From a bacterium (GTDB lineage Bacteria > SM23-31): a stretch of 64,000 nucleotides of DNA. The notes beneath the pieces were generated by a model. That model was not told where the DNA came from. It ran no database searches and saw only the letters and a list, made by a program, of their open reading frames with translations. The stretch is taken from the NCBI GenBank assembly GCA_028278455.1, contig JANQEH010000166.1:1-64000 (forward strand), in the 5' to 3' direction. Of the stretch, positions 37,687-47,271 are shown one piece after another (position 1 is the first letter of the stretch; every line of letters begins with the position of its first letter). A program made the position numbers and the translations under genes.

Positions 37687-38110
37687 CGATGATGAAAACC
37701 AGGTGAGATTTTTAACTGTGGCCCTGGAAGAGTCCGGCTATGATGCATTGAAAGCGTATAATGGAAAGGATGGACTGGAAATGATCCGGAATGAAAGACC
37801 GGATCTTGTCCTGCTGGACCTTATGATGCCCAAGAAAACAGGCTTTACCCTGTTTCATCAGCTTCGCAAGGATGATGAATACAAAGATCTGCCTGTTATT
37901 ATGCTTAGCGGTGTTGCTGAAGTGCTGGAAGATCTTGATTCTTCTAGTGATGATACTCATGCAAGGCCATATGACAGCTTGCGCGAGGCGATGAGGGATA
38001 AGATCAGAAATATGAAAGGTGATGGCCTTCTTAAACCGGAAATGTTCATTGATAAACCGATCGATCCTGAATTAGTGGTCGACAAGGTCAGAGAACTTAT
38101 CGGAAACTGA
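37661..38110 (+). CDS. stand-alone receiver protein with a beta4-beta5 insertion
   Basis: The product (149 aa) starts at the ATG at 37661 behind AAGGAG; the earlier track start is inside the kinase and has no ribosome site. Receiver hallmarks: KVLVIDDDENQ, phospho-acceptor Asp in LVLLDLMMPKKTG (about 54), switch Ser in VIMLSGVAEV and Lys in MFIDKPIDPE. About 30 extra residues (LEDLDSSSDDTHARPYDSLREAMRDKIRNMKGD) sit between the switch and the conserved Lys, which is unusual for CheY-like proteins and could form a binding arm. The gene overlaps the kinase gene by 26 bp, so the kinase is its likely donor. There is no DNA-binding output. Confidence 0.88.
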   Translation: MAKKVLVIDDDENQVRFLTVALEESGYDALKAYNGKDGLEMIRNERPDLVLLDLMMPKKTGFTLFHQLRKDDEYKDLPVIMLSGVAEVLEDLDSSSDDTHARPYDSLREAMRDKIRNMKGDGLLKPEMFIDKPIDPELVVDKVRELIGN

Positions 38111-38240
38111 TTGCCGGAATCAAGATTTGGTGTATTATGGCCTGATTACTTATTGAAGAATTATATAACTAATGAAAACCTGTCTGGATACGGACTTTGG
38201 AAATGCTTCCGGATTGAGGAAATATTGTATTCACTATGGA

Positions 38241-41009
38241 TCAATTAGAAAGAGCCTTACGAATCGCTTTTGATATTTCGTGAAGCCGGAATGGTTTCTG
38301 AAGGAAATCTATTGCCCCAAGATTTATTGCCTCCTCTGCTTTACCGTTCTGGCTGTATCCGCTCATTAGGATCACTTTTACATTTGGATTTATCCTTTTC
38401 ATTTCTTCAAAAGCTTCTTTGCCTGACATATCGGGCATGATCAGATCGAGAATGATAAGGTCAATATTATTTTTATTGCCCTTGTATACCTCAGTAGCTT
38501 CCCTGCCATTCCCGGCTGTAAGGACCTTATAGCCAAGCTGGGTAAGCAGCGATTTTGAAAGACTTCTCTGATTTGCTTCATCATCTACTACCAATAGTGT
38601 GGAATTACCTTTATATAAGGTTTGTTTCTCATTTGATACTGGTGGATTTTTTTTACTGACAGGCAGGTATATTGTGAAAGCAGTACCGGAAGAAGGTTTG
38701 CTTTCAACCATAATTAAACCGTTATGTTTCTTGATAATACCGTATACCATAGACAATCCCAAGCCTGTTCCTTTACCTACTGCTTTTGTTGTGAAGAAAG
38801 GCTCAAATATCTTTTCCTGGATATTCTCAGGTATTCCAATGCCTGAGTCTTTAATAATGATCTTGACATAATTTCCAGATTTAAGATCGGCAGGAAGTTC
38901 AGAATCTCCAAAATCGGTTTCAAAATTCTCTGTTGAAATAGTTATCTCACCTTTATCGGGCATTGCGTCCCGAGCATTAATCAGCAGATTTGTGAAAACC
39001 TGATCGATCTGATTCTGATCAGCCATTACTCTCTTCAGCTTTGGATCAAGAATAAAATTTATCTCAATGCTCTTGTCGAATATTTTTTCGGATACCTTAA
39101 CACAGTCTTTTAAAAGATTATTGATATCAAGACTTGCCGGTCGATAAAGATCATTTCTGGAGAAACTCAGTAGCTGTTTCGTGAGGTGGCCGGCTTTTTG
39201 AGAACCGCTAAGGATTACATCAACAGCCTGTCCCTCTATAGTGGATAAATCGTCAAATTTCATTTTCAGTAATTCTGCATATCCCATGGTGCTTGTTAAG
39301 ATATTATTGAAATCATGTGCAATACCACCGGCTAATCTTCCAATGGATTCCATTTTCTGAGCATGAAAAAGCTGTGCTTCCAGTTTGAGTTTTTCCTCTT
39401 CGGTCTTTTTTTGTTGTATTGCTTTCGCGATTATTTCGCTTATTGCCTTTAGGAGATCAATATCCTCATTCTTCCAGTATTTATATTCTTTGACGGAATC
39501 AAATCCCATAAATCCCATTAGTTCATTGCCATTGAACAATGGTACTGCTAAAACAGATTTTATTCCCTTGTCAAGAAGCATATTTTTTTCCTTTTTTGCA
39601 TCCAATGGCAGATTGTGGACAACGGGCGCATAAATTATTCCATGGTTTTCAAGGTTTTTAAACCACCATGGAATTGAATCAATCGAGATGTTTTTAAGGT
39701 TATTTCTTTGAGATTCGATACCCTTTGTACACCATTCGTGAGTGTTATTCACATTCTTTCCATTTTCAGAGGTTAGAAATATATAACTTCGGTCTACTTT
39801 TGTAAATCGACCGATACTTCTAAGAGCATAATTTAGACCGCTGTCAAGCTCTTCATCAGATAATGTCACAAAATAAGTTGAAATATTAGTAAGCAATTTT
39901 TCAATATCAAGTCTGTATTGAAGGGCTTTCTCAGATTTTTTTCGTTGAGTGATATCGAGAATCGAAAGTATACTTTTATCTGTATTCGGTATCATTTCAA
40001 CAGTTAACCATACATTTTTCAAATTAGAGTCTTTATCTATGAAAAGTGACTCGTATTTTTCAGGCGCTAATCCCGGATCGGTCCTTCTGAGTCTATGAAA
40101 GTCGATCATTTCCTCCACATATTCCTGTTCAAAAAAGTCGGGAAAACTCAGTTTATTTTCTATGTCTTCCTTTGATAATCCTGACAGTATTTCAAATTCG
40201 GAATTAATAAGAGAGATTGTCATGTCATTCTCGATCAGCGCCATAGCCGAACCTGTATTCTCGAAAATCGTTTTATATTTATTCTCAGAGACTGCCAGCT
40301 GTTCATTTGCGGCCTGATGTTTTCTTTCGAGTCCCAGGTTCTGTTTAATGACAAATAGTGAAATAATTGACATGAACAGGACAATTACCAGGGCAGAATA
40401 GTTTTGTTTTTTTATTATATTGTCTATTTCCTTATCCACATCCTCCAGGTATATACCCGTGCCAATAATCCATTCCCAGGGTTTGAATCCCTTGACAAAT
40501 GATAGTTTTGGAACAAGCTTTTCAGAGTTGTCTTTCCACTGCCAGATATAATCTACGTATCCTTCACCCTCTGCTTCAACCTTCCGGACAAACTCAACGA
40601 ACAGTTTTTTTCCGTTTGGATCTTTATAGTCAACAAGGCTTGTATTCTCGAGGTAAGGGGTATAGGGGTGCATGATCATATTAGGATACAGGTCATTTAT
40701 CCAGAAATAATCCTTGTTTTCTGGACCATATCTTATTTTCCTGACCTGCTCAAGTGCCTGTTCTTTTGCATCGCACGTACTTAATAGTCCCTGAAGTTCG
40801 AGATCATGAAAATATTCAACAACGTTATATACTGAATAAACCAACTCACTGATCATCAATTTTTTCTGTTCGATAAGGTCCTTCTCAACTGCCGGGATGA
40901 ATATCATGAACCTTGCAGCTATAAACAGTAAAACCGTAAGAGTTACGGGGATAAATATCCTGATGTAACTCAATTTACTATTAATTATATTGTCTCTGAT
41001 CAAAAGCAT
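38241..41009 (-). CDS. hybrid Cache-PAS-GAF sensor histidine kinase with receiver (end of module C)
   Basis: In this 922-aa protein, TM1 is at about 18-38. A periplasmic single-Cache domain follows (about 40-205; DYFWINDLYPNMIMHPYTPYLE, YIWQWKDNSEKLVPKLSFVKGFKPWEWIIGTGIYLEDV), with TM2 at about 205-224. PAS is at about 238-360 and GAF at about 365-535. HisKA has GIAHDFNNILTSTMGYAELL, and HATPase has NLLINARDAM, KDSGIGIP and GTGLGLSMVYGIIKKHNG. The C-terminal receiver (about 800-922) has LLVVDDEANQ and Asp in LIILDLIMPDMSG. Its Cache sensor is very like that of the kinase at 47264-50185, so both may respond to the same ligand. It lies 93 bp after the chemoreceptor gene. Confidence 0.92.
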   Translation of the reverse strand: MLLIRDNIINSKLSYIRIFIPVTLTVLLFIAARFMIFIPAVEKDLIEQKKLMISELVYSVYNVVEYFHDLELQGLLSTCDAKEQALEQVRKIRYGPENKDYFWINDLYPNMIMHPYTPYLENTSLVDYKDPNGKKLFVEFVRKVEAEGEGYVDYIWQWKDNSEKLVPKLSFVKGFKPWEWIIGTGIYLEDVDKEIDNIIKKQNYSALVIVLFMSIISLFVIKQNLGLERKHQAANEQLAVSENKYKTIFENTGSAMALIENDMTISLINSEFEILSGLSKEDIENKLSFPDFFEQEYVEEMIDFHRLRRTDPGLAPEKYESLFIDKDSNLKNVWLTVEMIPNTDKSILSILDITQRKKSEKALQYRLDIEKLLTNISTYFVTLSDEELDSGLNYALRSIGRFTKVDRSYIFLTSENGKNVNNTHEWCTKGIESQRNNLKNISIDSIPWWFKNLENHGIIYAPVVHNLPLDAKKEKNMLLDKGIKSVLAVPLFNGNELMGFMGFDSVKEYKYWKNEDIDLLKAISEIIAKAIQQKKTEEEKLKLEAQLFHAQKMESIGRLAGGIAHDFNNILTSTMGYAELLKMKFDDLSTIEGQAVDVILSGSQKAGHLTKQLLSFSRNDLYRPASLDINNLLKDCVKVSEKIFDKSIEINFILDPKLKRVMADQNQIDQVFTNLLINARDAMPDKGEITISTENFETDFGDSELPADLKSGNYVKIIIKDSGIGIPENIQEKIFEPFFTTKAVGKGTGLGLSMVYGIIKKHNGLIMVESKPSSGTAFTIYLPVSKKNPPVSNEKQTLYKGNSTLLVVDDEANQRSLSKSLLTQLGYKVLTAGNGREATEVYKGNKNNIDLIILDLIMPDMSGKEAFEEMKRINPNVKVILMSGYSQNGKAEEAINLGAIDFLQKPFRLHEISKAIRKALSN

Positions 41010-41051
41010 AGCATCGCTTAGTTGTTGTTTTATAATATTAATGAATATTGG

Positions 41052-41087
41052 GATCGAAGAGGCGGTTCTTTCTCCGCCTCTTCGATC
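41052..41087 (-). terminator. 14-bp perfect hairpin after the module C chemoreceptor
   Basis: GATCGAAGAGGCGG and CCGCCTCTTCGATC form a perfect 14-bp stem with an 8-base loop, starting 16 bp after the stop of the minus-strand MCP. It is GC-rich against an AT-rich background. No U-run follows on the minus strand, so it may be a partial terminator or an mRNA stability element that lowers expression of the downstream kinase. Confidence 0.55.
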
Positions 41088-41102
41088 AACAAATCATTAT
41101 CT

Positions 41103-43712
41103 TTAAAAGTTACCGAAGTCTTCATCATCCAGCATTATTTCAGTCTCAGCCAAATCAGTAGTCATACTGGATCCATTACTTTTCTCAGCAGTCTCAGACA
41201 TTGTTTCTTCTGTGCTGATTGTATCAATATCAACATGTGCTAAATTTCTCAATTTGAATTTAGAGACCATGTTCTTCAATTCTGCAGCCTGACTGGAAAG
41301 TTCCTCTGCAGCAGCCGCACCTTCTTCAGCATTTGCAGTATTAGACTGCGTAACCTGGTCGATCTGTCCAAGGGCGCTTGTTATCTGTTCGATTCCCTGT
41401 GCCTGTTCGTTTGATGCTGCAGCGATCTCACCGACAAGGTCAGCAGCTTTTGATATCCCTTCTACGATCTTCTCAAGCGATTCCGCAGTCTCATTTGCGA
41501 TTGTTGTACCGGATTCAACATTCTTGATAGATCCTTCGATCAATTCAGTAGTTTCTTTTGCCGCCTCTGCGCTTCTCTGTGCCAGATTTCTCACTTCTTC
41601 TGCAACAACTGCGAAACCTTTACCATGGACTCCAGCTCTTGCAGCTTCTACAGCAGCGTTCAGAGCCAACAGGTTTGTCTGAAATGCAATCTCATCTATT
41701 ACTTTGATGATCTTTGATATTTCATTAGAGGAATTATTTATATCGTTCATTGCATTTACCATACCCTTCATCTGCTCATTACCTTCATTTGCGCTGTCCC
41801 GGGAAGAATTCGCGAGTGTATTAGCCTGAGTTGCATTCTCTGCATTGGTCTTTGTCTGGGCTGATATCTCGGTGATTGAAGCCGAGGTTTCTTCAAGTGA
41901 ACTTGCCTGCTCTGTGGCTCCCTGTGATAGGGAGGTGCTTGAATCGGAAACCTGCTGTGAGCCTGCTGTAACCTGTTCAATCGATGCCAGGACTTTTCCA
42001 AGAAGACTATTCATGGAGTCCAGTGTCCGATTCATGGCATTTTTCATTATAGCGTGATCGCCTTTATAATCACCGGTGACAGAAACATCAAGATTTCCAT
42101 CTGCCATTTCCTTAAGGCATCCAACCGCCTCATTTACCGGTTTAAGAATATTGTCGATCGTTCCATTCATACCGCCGATTATCTCTTTGTAAGCTCCGTC
42201 AAATTTTGTTGTATCGGCTCTTACTTCAAGCTTACCTTCCAAAGCTGCCTGGGTCAAAGTCATTCCTTCATCGATCATGCTCTTGAGAGAATCTTTCATA
42301 GATATCATTGCATTACCCAGCGCATCTTTTTCTGAAGAAGCAGATACTTCGACATTGACATTTCCTTTTGCGATCTGGGCAGCAGCAGCGGTTTTTTCTT
42401 TCTGTGCTTCGATCATTCTCTTGAAAGAATCGGCAAGGAGTCCTGTTTCATCATTAGAATTATGTTCTACATCCTGATCGGTATCGCCAAGCGAAAGATT
42501 CACTGCAGCTTCGGCCATTTTTCCTATAGGTTTGGAAATCCTGTTGCCGATATAAAATGCGCTGAAGGCCATTACAGTCAGGATCGCACCGCCTCCTATT
42601 ACCAGCCAGAACAGCAATGATGTCAGTGCGCTTTCAACTTTGTTTTTAGCTTCATAGTAATCGTCTTCATAAGTACCGGCTCCGATTACCCAATCCCAAG
42701 GTTCGAAATAGGAAATTGCTGTGATTTTCATTCTGGATTCAGTATCGCCTTTATTCAACCAGGGATATTGCTCATAGTCAACATTCTTACCTTCAAGGTT
42801 CATTGCTTTATCAACTATTGACTGAATAAACAATCTACCGTTAGAGTCTTTTGCTTCATAGATGTTTTCACCATCCCTGGAACCACCTTTGGATATTATA
42901 TAATGACCTTTATGGTCACCTTTCCCACCTATAATGAATACGTATCCTGTCTTGCCGACCACAATATCCATGATTGCGTCTCTGAGGCTTTGAACAGATT
43001 CCTGCTTGACAGCAACACTGTTAATCCCAATTACATTCCCGCCATGATCTTTGATGGGTTCATACGCAGTTAAATACCATGCATCAACAACGAATGCTCT
43101 TCCCCTGTAAGTTTCACCTCTCATAACCGTGGAAACAACGGGATTGACCGTTCCATCCGGATTAGTAGATGGAATAAAAGTCCCGATTGCTCTCTTACCA
43201 CTACTGCTTTTTACATTTGAGGCTATCCTGATCATATCACCTCTGTCATTCATCTTCTGGAATATAGTTACTATATCTCCGACCAGCTGTTCTGCAACAT
43301 CAACAACTGGAGTTGGAATTGAGAATTCATAGTTCGATTCGATTGGCACTCTGCCGAAATACATCTTTGGTAATGTCACTGTCGAAGAACTATTGGTATA
43401 CTGGTTCATAGCCTGCCATGTGATCTTTTCAGAAGATATTCTCGGGTCGCCAAGCTGTTCCATTACATGACGAGCCACATGGAGATTATTGTCTACCCTT
43501 GATTGGACAAGATCATTAGCAGTTTCAAGTAATCCGTATACATCTTTTGCAACCTGGGTAATATTCTCTTTTGCCAGAACATCCATTTCAACTACCACCT
43601 GCTCGTTTACATCGTTCTTTTGAATCAACGTCAGGACTGACATCACTATCACCGGTAAAGAAGCTGCCAACAGGGCAAGTCCAATTACTTTGTGCTTGAT
43701 CATAAGTTTCAT
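41103..43712 (-). CDS. methyl-accepting chemotaxis protein with Cache3-Cache2 sensor (module C)
   Basis: The product (869 aa) starts at the ATG at 43712 (MKLMIKHKV), preceded by GGGAG; the track ATG at 43727 overlaps that ribosome site. TM1 is at about 8-28. A large double Cache periplasmic domain runs to about 365 ([68 protein letters not shown]). TM2 is at about 370-390, then HAMP repeats and a signalling domain with [26 protein letters not shown]. The tail ends in LDDEDFGNF, a CheR-tethering type pentapeptide. It is a close paralogue of the 2687-5239 receptor over its full length, and again follows a DcaP-like porin gene (41 bp from the track start of the MCP). Confidence 0.94.
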   Translation of the reverse strand: MKLMIKHKVIGLALLAASLPVIVMSVLTLIQKNDVNEQVVVEMDVLAKENITQVAKDVYGLLETANDLVQSRVDNNLHVARHVMEQLGDPRISSEKITWQAMNQYTNSSSTVTLPKMYFGRVPIESNYEFSIPTPVVDVAEQLVGDIVTIFQKMNDRGDMIRIASNVKSSSGKRAIGTFIPSTNPDGTVNPVVSTVMRGETYRGRAFVVDAWYLTAYEPIKDHGGNVIGINSVAVKQESVQSLRDAIMDIVVGKTGYVFIIGGKGDHKGHYIISKGGSRDGENIYEAKDSNGRLFIQSIVDKAMNLEGKNVDYEQYPWLNKGDTESRMKITAISYFEPWDWVIGAGTYEDDYYEAKNKVESALTSLLFWLVIGGGAILTVMAFSAFYIGNRISKPIGKMAEAAVNLSLGDTDQDVEHNSNDETGLLADSFKRMIEAQKEKTAAAAQIAKGNVNVEVSASSEKDALGNAMISMKDSLKSMIDEGMTLTQAALEGKLEVRADTTKFDGAYKEIIGGMNGTIDNILKPVNEAVGCLKEMADGNLDVSVTGDYKGDHAIMKNAMNRTLDSMNSLLGKVLASIEQVTAGSQQVSDSSTSLSQGATEQASSLEETSASITEISAQTKTNAENATQANTLANSSRDSANEGNEQMKGMVNAMNDINNSSNEISKIIKVIDEIAFQTNLLALNAAVEAARAGVHGKGFAVVAEEVRNLAQRSAEAAKETTELIEGSIKNVESGTTIANETAESLEKIVEGISKAADLVGEIAAASNEQAQGIEQITSALGQIDQVTQSNTANAEEGAAAAEELSSQAAELKNMVSKFKLRNLAHVDIDTISTEETMSETAEKSNGSSMTTDLAETEIMLDDEDFGNF

Positions 43713-43767
43713 TTTGTTATCTCCCATTATACATTTAATTACATATAGAATTATATTTTCTGTGTGG

Positions 43768-45243
43768 TTAGAATTTCATCAAAAAAGTTGTCTGCACTCT
43801 TACGCTGGATGTTTCATGGCTTGATCCACCAGTTAAATATCCGGTTGTTAAATAAGATACCTCTAAGCCGAATGAGGTGTTAAATGCGATCTTTCTGAAT
43901 GTATTGGCAAAGATCGTCTGGTTCTTATCTCTGAATCCATCGGACAGGGAATCTTTGTTGGGCTTGTCAATTCCGTATCCGAAATTGAGGTCTGTTTTTG
44001 CATTGGCTTTTATAGTAGCATTTACCCAGCCGCCTGATGTTTCTACTTCTTTACCGAGAGTAGAATTATATCCCTGGCCTATGCCTCCGAAATACTGATT
44101 AAGAGTTTTACCTGTAAATGCTTCACCTTTTATTGAGAATTCCTTTGTAAAGTTATAAGCGAAATGCAGGTTAGCAGAATATGATTCATAACTGCTTTCG
44201 CCCCCGCTTTTGACAAATTCCATTTTTCCGTAATGTCCGGAGAAACCAATATTGTATTTACCCGGTTTCAGGAATGATATCCTGGCCTGCATAGTCGGGA
44301 ATGGATTATCTTCCCCGTCATCGTTTCCGTCACCGTCAACATCGCCAGCAATATTCCTCGAAACGGCTCCAACAATTGCAATTCCTTCTTTACTGATATT
44401 GCCTACCTGAAGTTGAGGGTGTCTGTATCCAATATCTCCGCAATTCCATAGAACCGTGTAATTAACAGTTGAAGGGACAAGGGGAGAAATAACATCCGAG
44501 GTCTGACCGGCAAGAATGAAGAATTTCTCAAAATCCACCTTTAGATATCCATGTCTGAGCATCAGGAAATTCTTATTCTCAGCTCCACCCCCGTAGAAGT
44601 CAATCTCAACCCTTCCGGTAACGGTCTTGTCCTCAAATTTTTCCGATGAAAAATTAGCACCTAACCGGGTTTGCCTGGTTGTTAGATTAAATTCATCGTC
44701 TTTGTCTGATCCATCCGGGACATCAAGCAGCCAGAAAGCGAAATTCCCCGGATATGCTCTTGCCCTATCGTATGCCATATCCATTTTAAAGAAACCGTAA
44801 GGTTTTATATCAAATCCTGTTTTGTTTGAGGAAATTATCTGGCGGAGTTCATTGACCAAAGCCTTCAATTCGCCGTTTAGCTCATCCGTGCTTTTCTCAG
44901 TTTTGACTTCTCTCCCGGTTTTTTTCAGACTTTCGATCTCAGCCGACATTTCATCTATCCGGGCGTTAATCGAGGAAGTCCTGCTATCCAGATCAGCGGT
45001 CTGAACAGATACCTTATCCAGATTCTTCAATAGATCTGCCAGCTGCTTTTCGATTTCCGCAGTCTCAGATTGTACAATCGATGCCGCAGCAACAGTTTTT
45101 GTTTTTTCCAGAGTCTTTAGTCTTGATTCGATCTTATCGAGCTTATCAAGGATCCCTTTGAATCCCTGTGCATTAACTCCGGTTGCTGAGAATAATAGCA
45201 TTATTATTACAGCAGCTGATGTTAGAATTCTTAGTTCCTTCAT
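43768..45243 (-). CDS. DcaP-like outer-membrane porin with N-terminal coiled coil
   Basis: The 491-aa precursor has a signal peptide ([25 protein letters not shown]). A periplasmic coiled coil follows at about 30-145 ([52 protein letters not shown]), as in DcaP-type porins where it may trimerise or contact the cell wall. The beta-barrel runs from about 150 to the end with terminal Phe (TTFLMKF). Barrel motifs [40 protein letters not shown] are shared with the 372-aa porin in module A. GGAGG before the ATG supports the start. It sits between the receiver and the Cache chemoreceptor, so a shared substrate is likely but unproven. Confidence 0.85.
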   Translation of the reverse strand: MKELRILTSAAVIIMLLFSATGVNAQGFKGILDKLDKIESRLKTLEKTKTVAAASIVQSETAEIEKQLADLLKNLDKVSVQTADLDSRTSSINARIDEMSAEIESLKKTGREVKTEKSTDELNGELKALVNELRQIISSNKTGFDIKPYGFFKMDMAYDRARAYPGNFAFWLLDVPDGSDKDDEFNLTTRQTRLGANFSSEKFEDKTVTGRVEIDFYGGGAENKNFLMLRHGYLKVDFEKFFILAGQTSDVISPLVPSTVNYTVLWNCGDIGYRHPQLQVGNISKEGIAIVGAVSRNIAGDVDGDGNDDGEDNPFPTMQARISFLKPGKYNIGFSGHYGKMEFVKSGGESSYESYSANLHFAYNFTKEFSIKGEAFTGKTLNQYFGGIGQGYNSTLGKEVETSGGWVNATIKANAKTDLNFGYGIDKPNKDSLSDGFRDKNQTIFANTFRKIAFNTSFGLEVSYLTTGYLTGGSSHETSSVRVQTTFLMKF

Positions 45244-45307
45244 TGTACCTCCGTATGTTTCTTGTTTCTGATTAATTTCATAAAATCATCGATCTGAATT
45301 TTAACTG

Positions 45308-45676
45308 TTAATTAAATTGATTCTTATTATTGAGCGATTTTTCGACTATTTTGAGCACTTCAAACATTTTGAACGGCTTGGATATTTTCAGATATTTATC
45401 CTGCTCTGTATCAAGGAGTCTGCTGTAGGCCGACATCAGAATTATATTTATATGAGGCTTTTCTTTATTCACGATGTTCGCAAGATCTTTACCACTCATT
45501 CCATCCATGTGTACATCAGAGATCAGGACATCAAATGGTTTTTTGTTGATAAGTTCCAGGGCATCTTCAGCATTTTCAGCAGTTTCAACATTGTATCCAT
45601 AAGTTTTAAACCAAATCCTGACAATATCCAGGATCACCTTATCATCATCTACTATTAGAATATTTATATTGTGCAT
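45308..45676 (-). CDS. stand-alone receiver protein (first gene of module C)
   Basis: This single-domain receiver of 122 aa has ILIVDDDKVILDIVR, phospho-acceptor Asp in VLISDVHMDGMSG (about 55), switch Ser in IILMSAY and Lys in YLKISKPFKMFEVL. There is no output domain. GGAAG upstream of the ATG supports the start. It is the first gene after the sigma-54 promoter at 45718-45733, exactly as in modules A and B, but here the next gene is the porin and no cheW is present. It is a candidate target of the module C Cache kinases. Confidence 0.9.
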   Translation of the reverse strand: MHNINILIVDDDKVILDIVRIWFKTYGYNVETAENAEDALELINKKPFDVLISDVHMDGMSGKDLANIVNKEKPHINIILMSAYSRLLDTEQDKYLKISKPFKMFEVLKIVEKSLNNKNQFN

Positions 45677-45717
45677 TATTTTCTTCCTTATTCATTTCAA
45701 TTTCTGAGATTTCATAA

Positions 45718-45733
45718 TACAATTGCCGTGCCA
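45718..45733 (-). promoter_or_regulatory. sigma-54 promoter of module C
   Basis: On the minus strand the site reads TGGCAC-GGCAA-TTGTA, one base from the TGGCAC-N5-TTGCA consensus. It has the same -24 and -12 elements as the module A promoter (TGGCAC-N5-TTGTA), and both continue TTA after the -12. It lies 42 bp before the receiver ATG and downstream of an NtrC-type activator gene. Confidence 0.82.
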
Positions 45734-45853
45734 AATAAGACTTTATCAACCAAATTGAAAATAAATACTTTGTAAATTATATAATAACAATATATTAAGA
45801 ACATTGATGTTTTAGCAAAGCAGGAATAATGATTAAAAAGATATGTCAACAGG

Positions 45854-45912
45854 AGTCTAAAATTTAGACTCCTGAGATAGTCATTTTTTTATTGGAGTCT
45901 AAAATTTAGACT
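45854..45912. promoter_or_regulatory. two identical 17-bp palindromes, enhancer sites of the module C activator
   Basis: AGTCTAAA-A-TTTAGACT occurs at 45854-45870 and 45896-45912, 42 bp apart (four helical turns), about 137 and 179 bp upstream of the sigma-54 promoter. A near-identical copy (AGTCTAAATGTTAGACT) lies at 50305-50321 before the kinase/activator operon. The repetition, phasing and distance strongly suggest binding sites of the NtrC-type protein encoded at 45922-47271. Confidence 0.75.
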
Positions 45913-45921
45913 GTGCGGATT

Positions 45922-47271
45922 TCAATTCAGGCGGTATTTTTTTAGCTTATTAAAAAGGGTGGCTCTGGATATCCCAAGCACTGCGGCGGCACGGTTTCTG
46001 TTACCTGAGACTTTACCCAGAATCTCGGTGATATATTGTTTTTCAATATCTTCCAGAGTAGGTTCTTTATCCGAATTGATTACATCTTTCTTAGTAATTT
46101 TGTTTCCGGAAATTTCAAACGGCAGGTCTTCAGGTCCAATTACATTATCTTCGCAGAGTATAGTGCATCTTTCGATAACATTTTCAAGTTCTCTGACGTT
46201 TCCGGGCCAGTCATAGGCTTTAAATAACGATACAGCCCTTCTCGATATAGACAATCCGGGTTTATGAAGTTTTTCTCGGTAATACTCTATAAAATGGTCA
46301 GTTAGAAGTTCTATGTCGGATAAACGCTCTTTTAGTGGAGGTATCCGGATAGGTATAACATTTAATCTGAAAAACAGATCTTCTCTGAAGTTCTTGTTTC
46401 TTGCTTCCTGCTGGAGATCTCTGTTTGTCATAGCAATAATTCTGACATCTACTGTCCGGGACTTGTTTTCCCCTATACGTTTTATTTCCTTATTCTGAAG
46501 AAATCTTAATAATTTCACCTGAGCTGGTAATGACAATTCCCCTATCTCATCAAGTATTACAGTACCTTTTTCTGCTTCCTCAATAAGGCCTTTCTTGTCA
46601 AAGTCCGCTCCGGTAAATGAACCTTTCATATGACCGAACAATTCACTCTCATGAAGATTATCGGGTATGGCTCCGCAGTTTATGATAGTCAGAGGTTTTT
46701 CACTTCGGCTGCTATTATAATGTATAGCCTTTCCAACAAGCTCTTTGCCGGTTCCACTAGCTCCAGAAACCAGAACTGTGCTGTCTGTATTGCAAATCTT
46801 TGTTATGGTTTTCAGTATTTCCAGCATGTTCTCTGAGCTGGCAATAATATCCTCAAACTTGTATTTGTCATTTAGTTCTTTCTCTATATGGACCAGCCTG
46901 TCCGCAAGGCGCTTTTTTTCCAATGCCCTTTCAACTATCAACAATATTTCATCGAGTTCAAAAGGCTTTGTGATATAGTCGTAAGCTCCTTTTTTGATTG
47001 CTGTAACAGCTGTTTCAACAGTTCCATAGGCTGTTATTAATATTATCTCCGTAGATGGGGCAATCTCCTTAGCATTCTCGATAACTTCCAGGCCGCTAAT
47101 ATCATCAAGCTTCATATCGGTTATTACAAGGTCAAATGAACCTTCTTTTAGAACGTTCAGCCCTTCCGCGCCTTTTCCGCTTTCACAGACCTCAAAATTT
47201 TCAAGAGTAAATAGCTGAACGAGTGATTCTCTAACAGAATCATCATCTTCAATTATCAGGATTTTAGACAT
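45922..47271 (-). CDS. NtrC-family sigma-54-dependent response regulator (module C)
   Basis: The 449-aa protein has a receiver (about 1-118) with KILIIEDDDSVRESL, phospho-acceptor Asp in LVITDMKLDDISG and Lys in YITKPFEL. The AAA+ domain (about 135-365) has Walker A GASGTGKELVGKAI, the sigma-54 contact loop as GSFTGA (Ser in place of the usual second residue Ala), Walker B-like TVILDEIGEL and RVNVIP-type arginine-finger region. A Fis-type HTH ends it (ILGKVSGNRNRAAAVLGISRATLFNKLKKY). AAGGA lies five bases before the ATG, and the start overlaps the kinase stop by 8 bases. It is the likely reader of the 17-bp palindromes and activator of both the chemosensory operon and its own operon. Confidence 0.94.
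   Translation of the reverse strand: MSKILIIEDDDSVRESLVQLFTLENFEVCESGKGAEGLNVLKEGSFDLVITDMKLDDISGLEVIENAKEIAPSTEIILITAYGTVETAVTAIKKGAYDYITKPFELDEILLIVERALEKKRLADRLVHIEKELNDKYKFEDIIASSENMLEILKTITKICNTDSTVLVSGASGTGKELVGKAIHYNSSRSEKPLTIINCGAIPDNLHESELFGHMKGSFTGADFDKKGLIEEAEKGTVILDEIGELSLPAQVKLLRFLQNKEIKRIGENKSRTVDVRIIAMTNRDLQQEARNKNFREDLFFRLNVIPIRIPPLKERLSDIELLTDHFIEYYREKLHKPGLSISRRAVSLFKAYDWPGNVRELENVIERCTILCEDNVIGPEDLPFEISGNKITKKDVINSDKEPTLEDIEKQYITEILGKVSGNRNRAAAVLGISRATLFNKLKKYRLN

Noticed and set aside
45854-45912. CRISPR or other repeat array
   Set aside because: Only two 17-bp palindromes with one spacer, and a third copy 4.4 kb away before another promoter. This fits transcription-factor sites, not an array.
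45922-47271. GSFTGA loop as a sign of an activator that no longer contacts sigma-54
   Set aside because: Only one residue differs from GAFTGA and the promoter and enhancer sites nearby are well kept, so an active protein is more likely.
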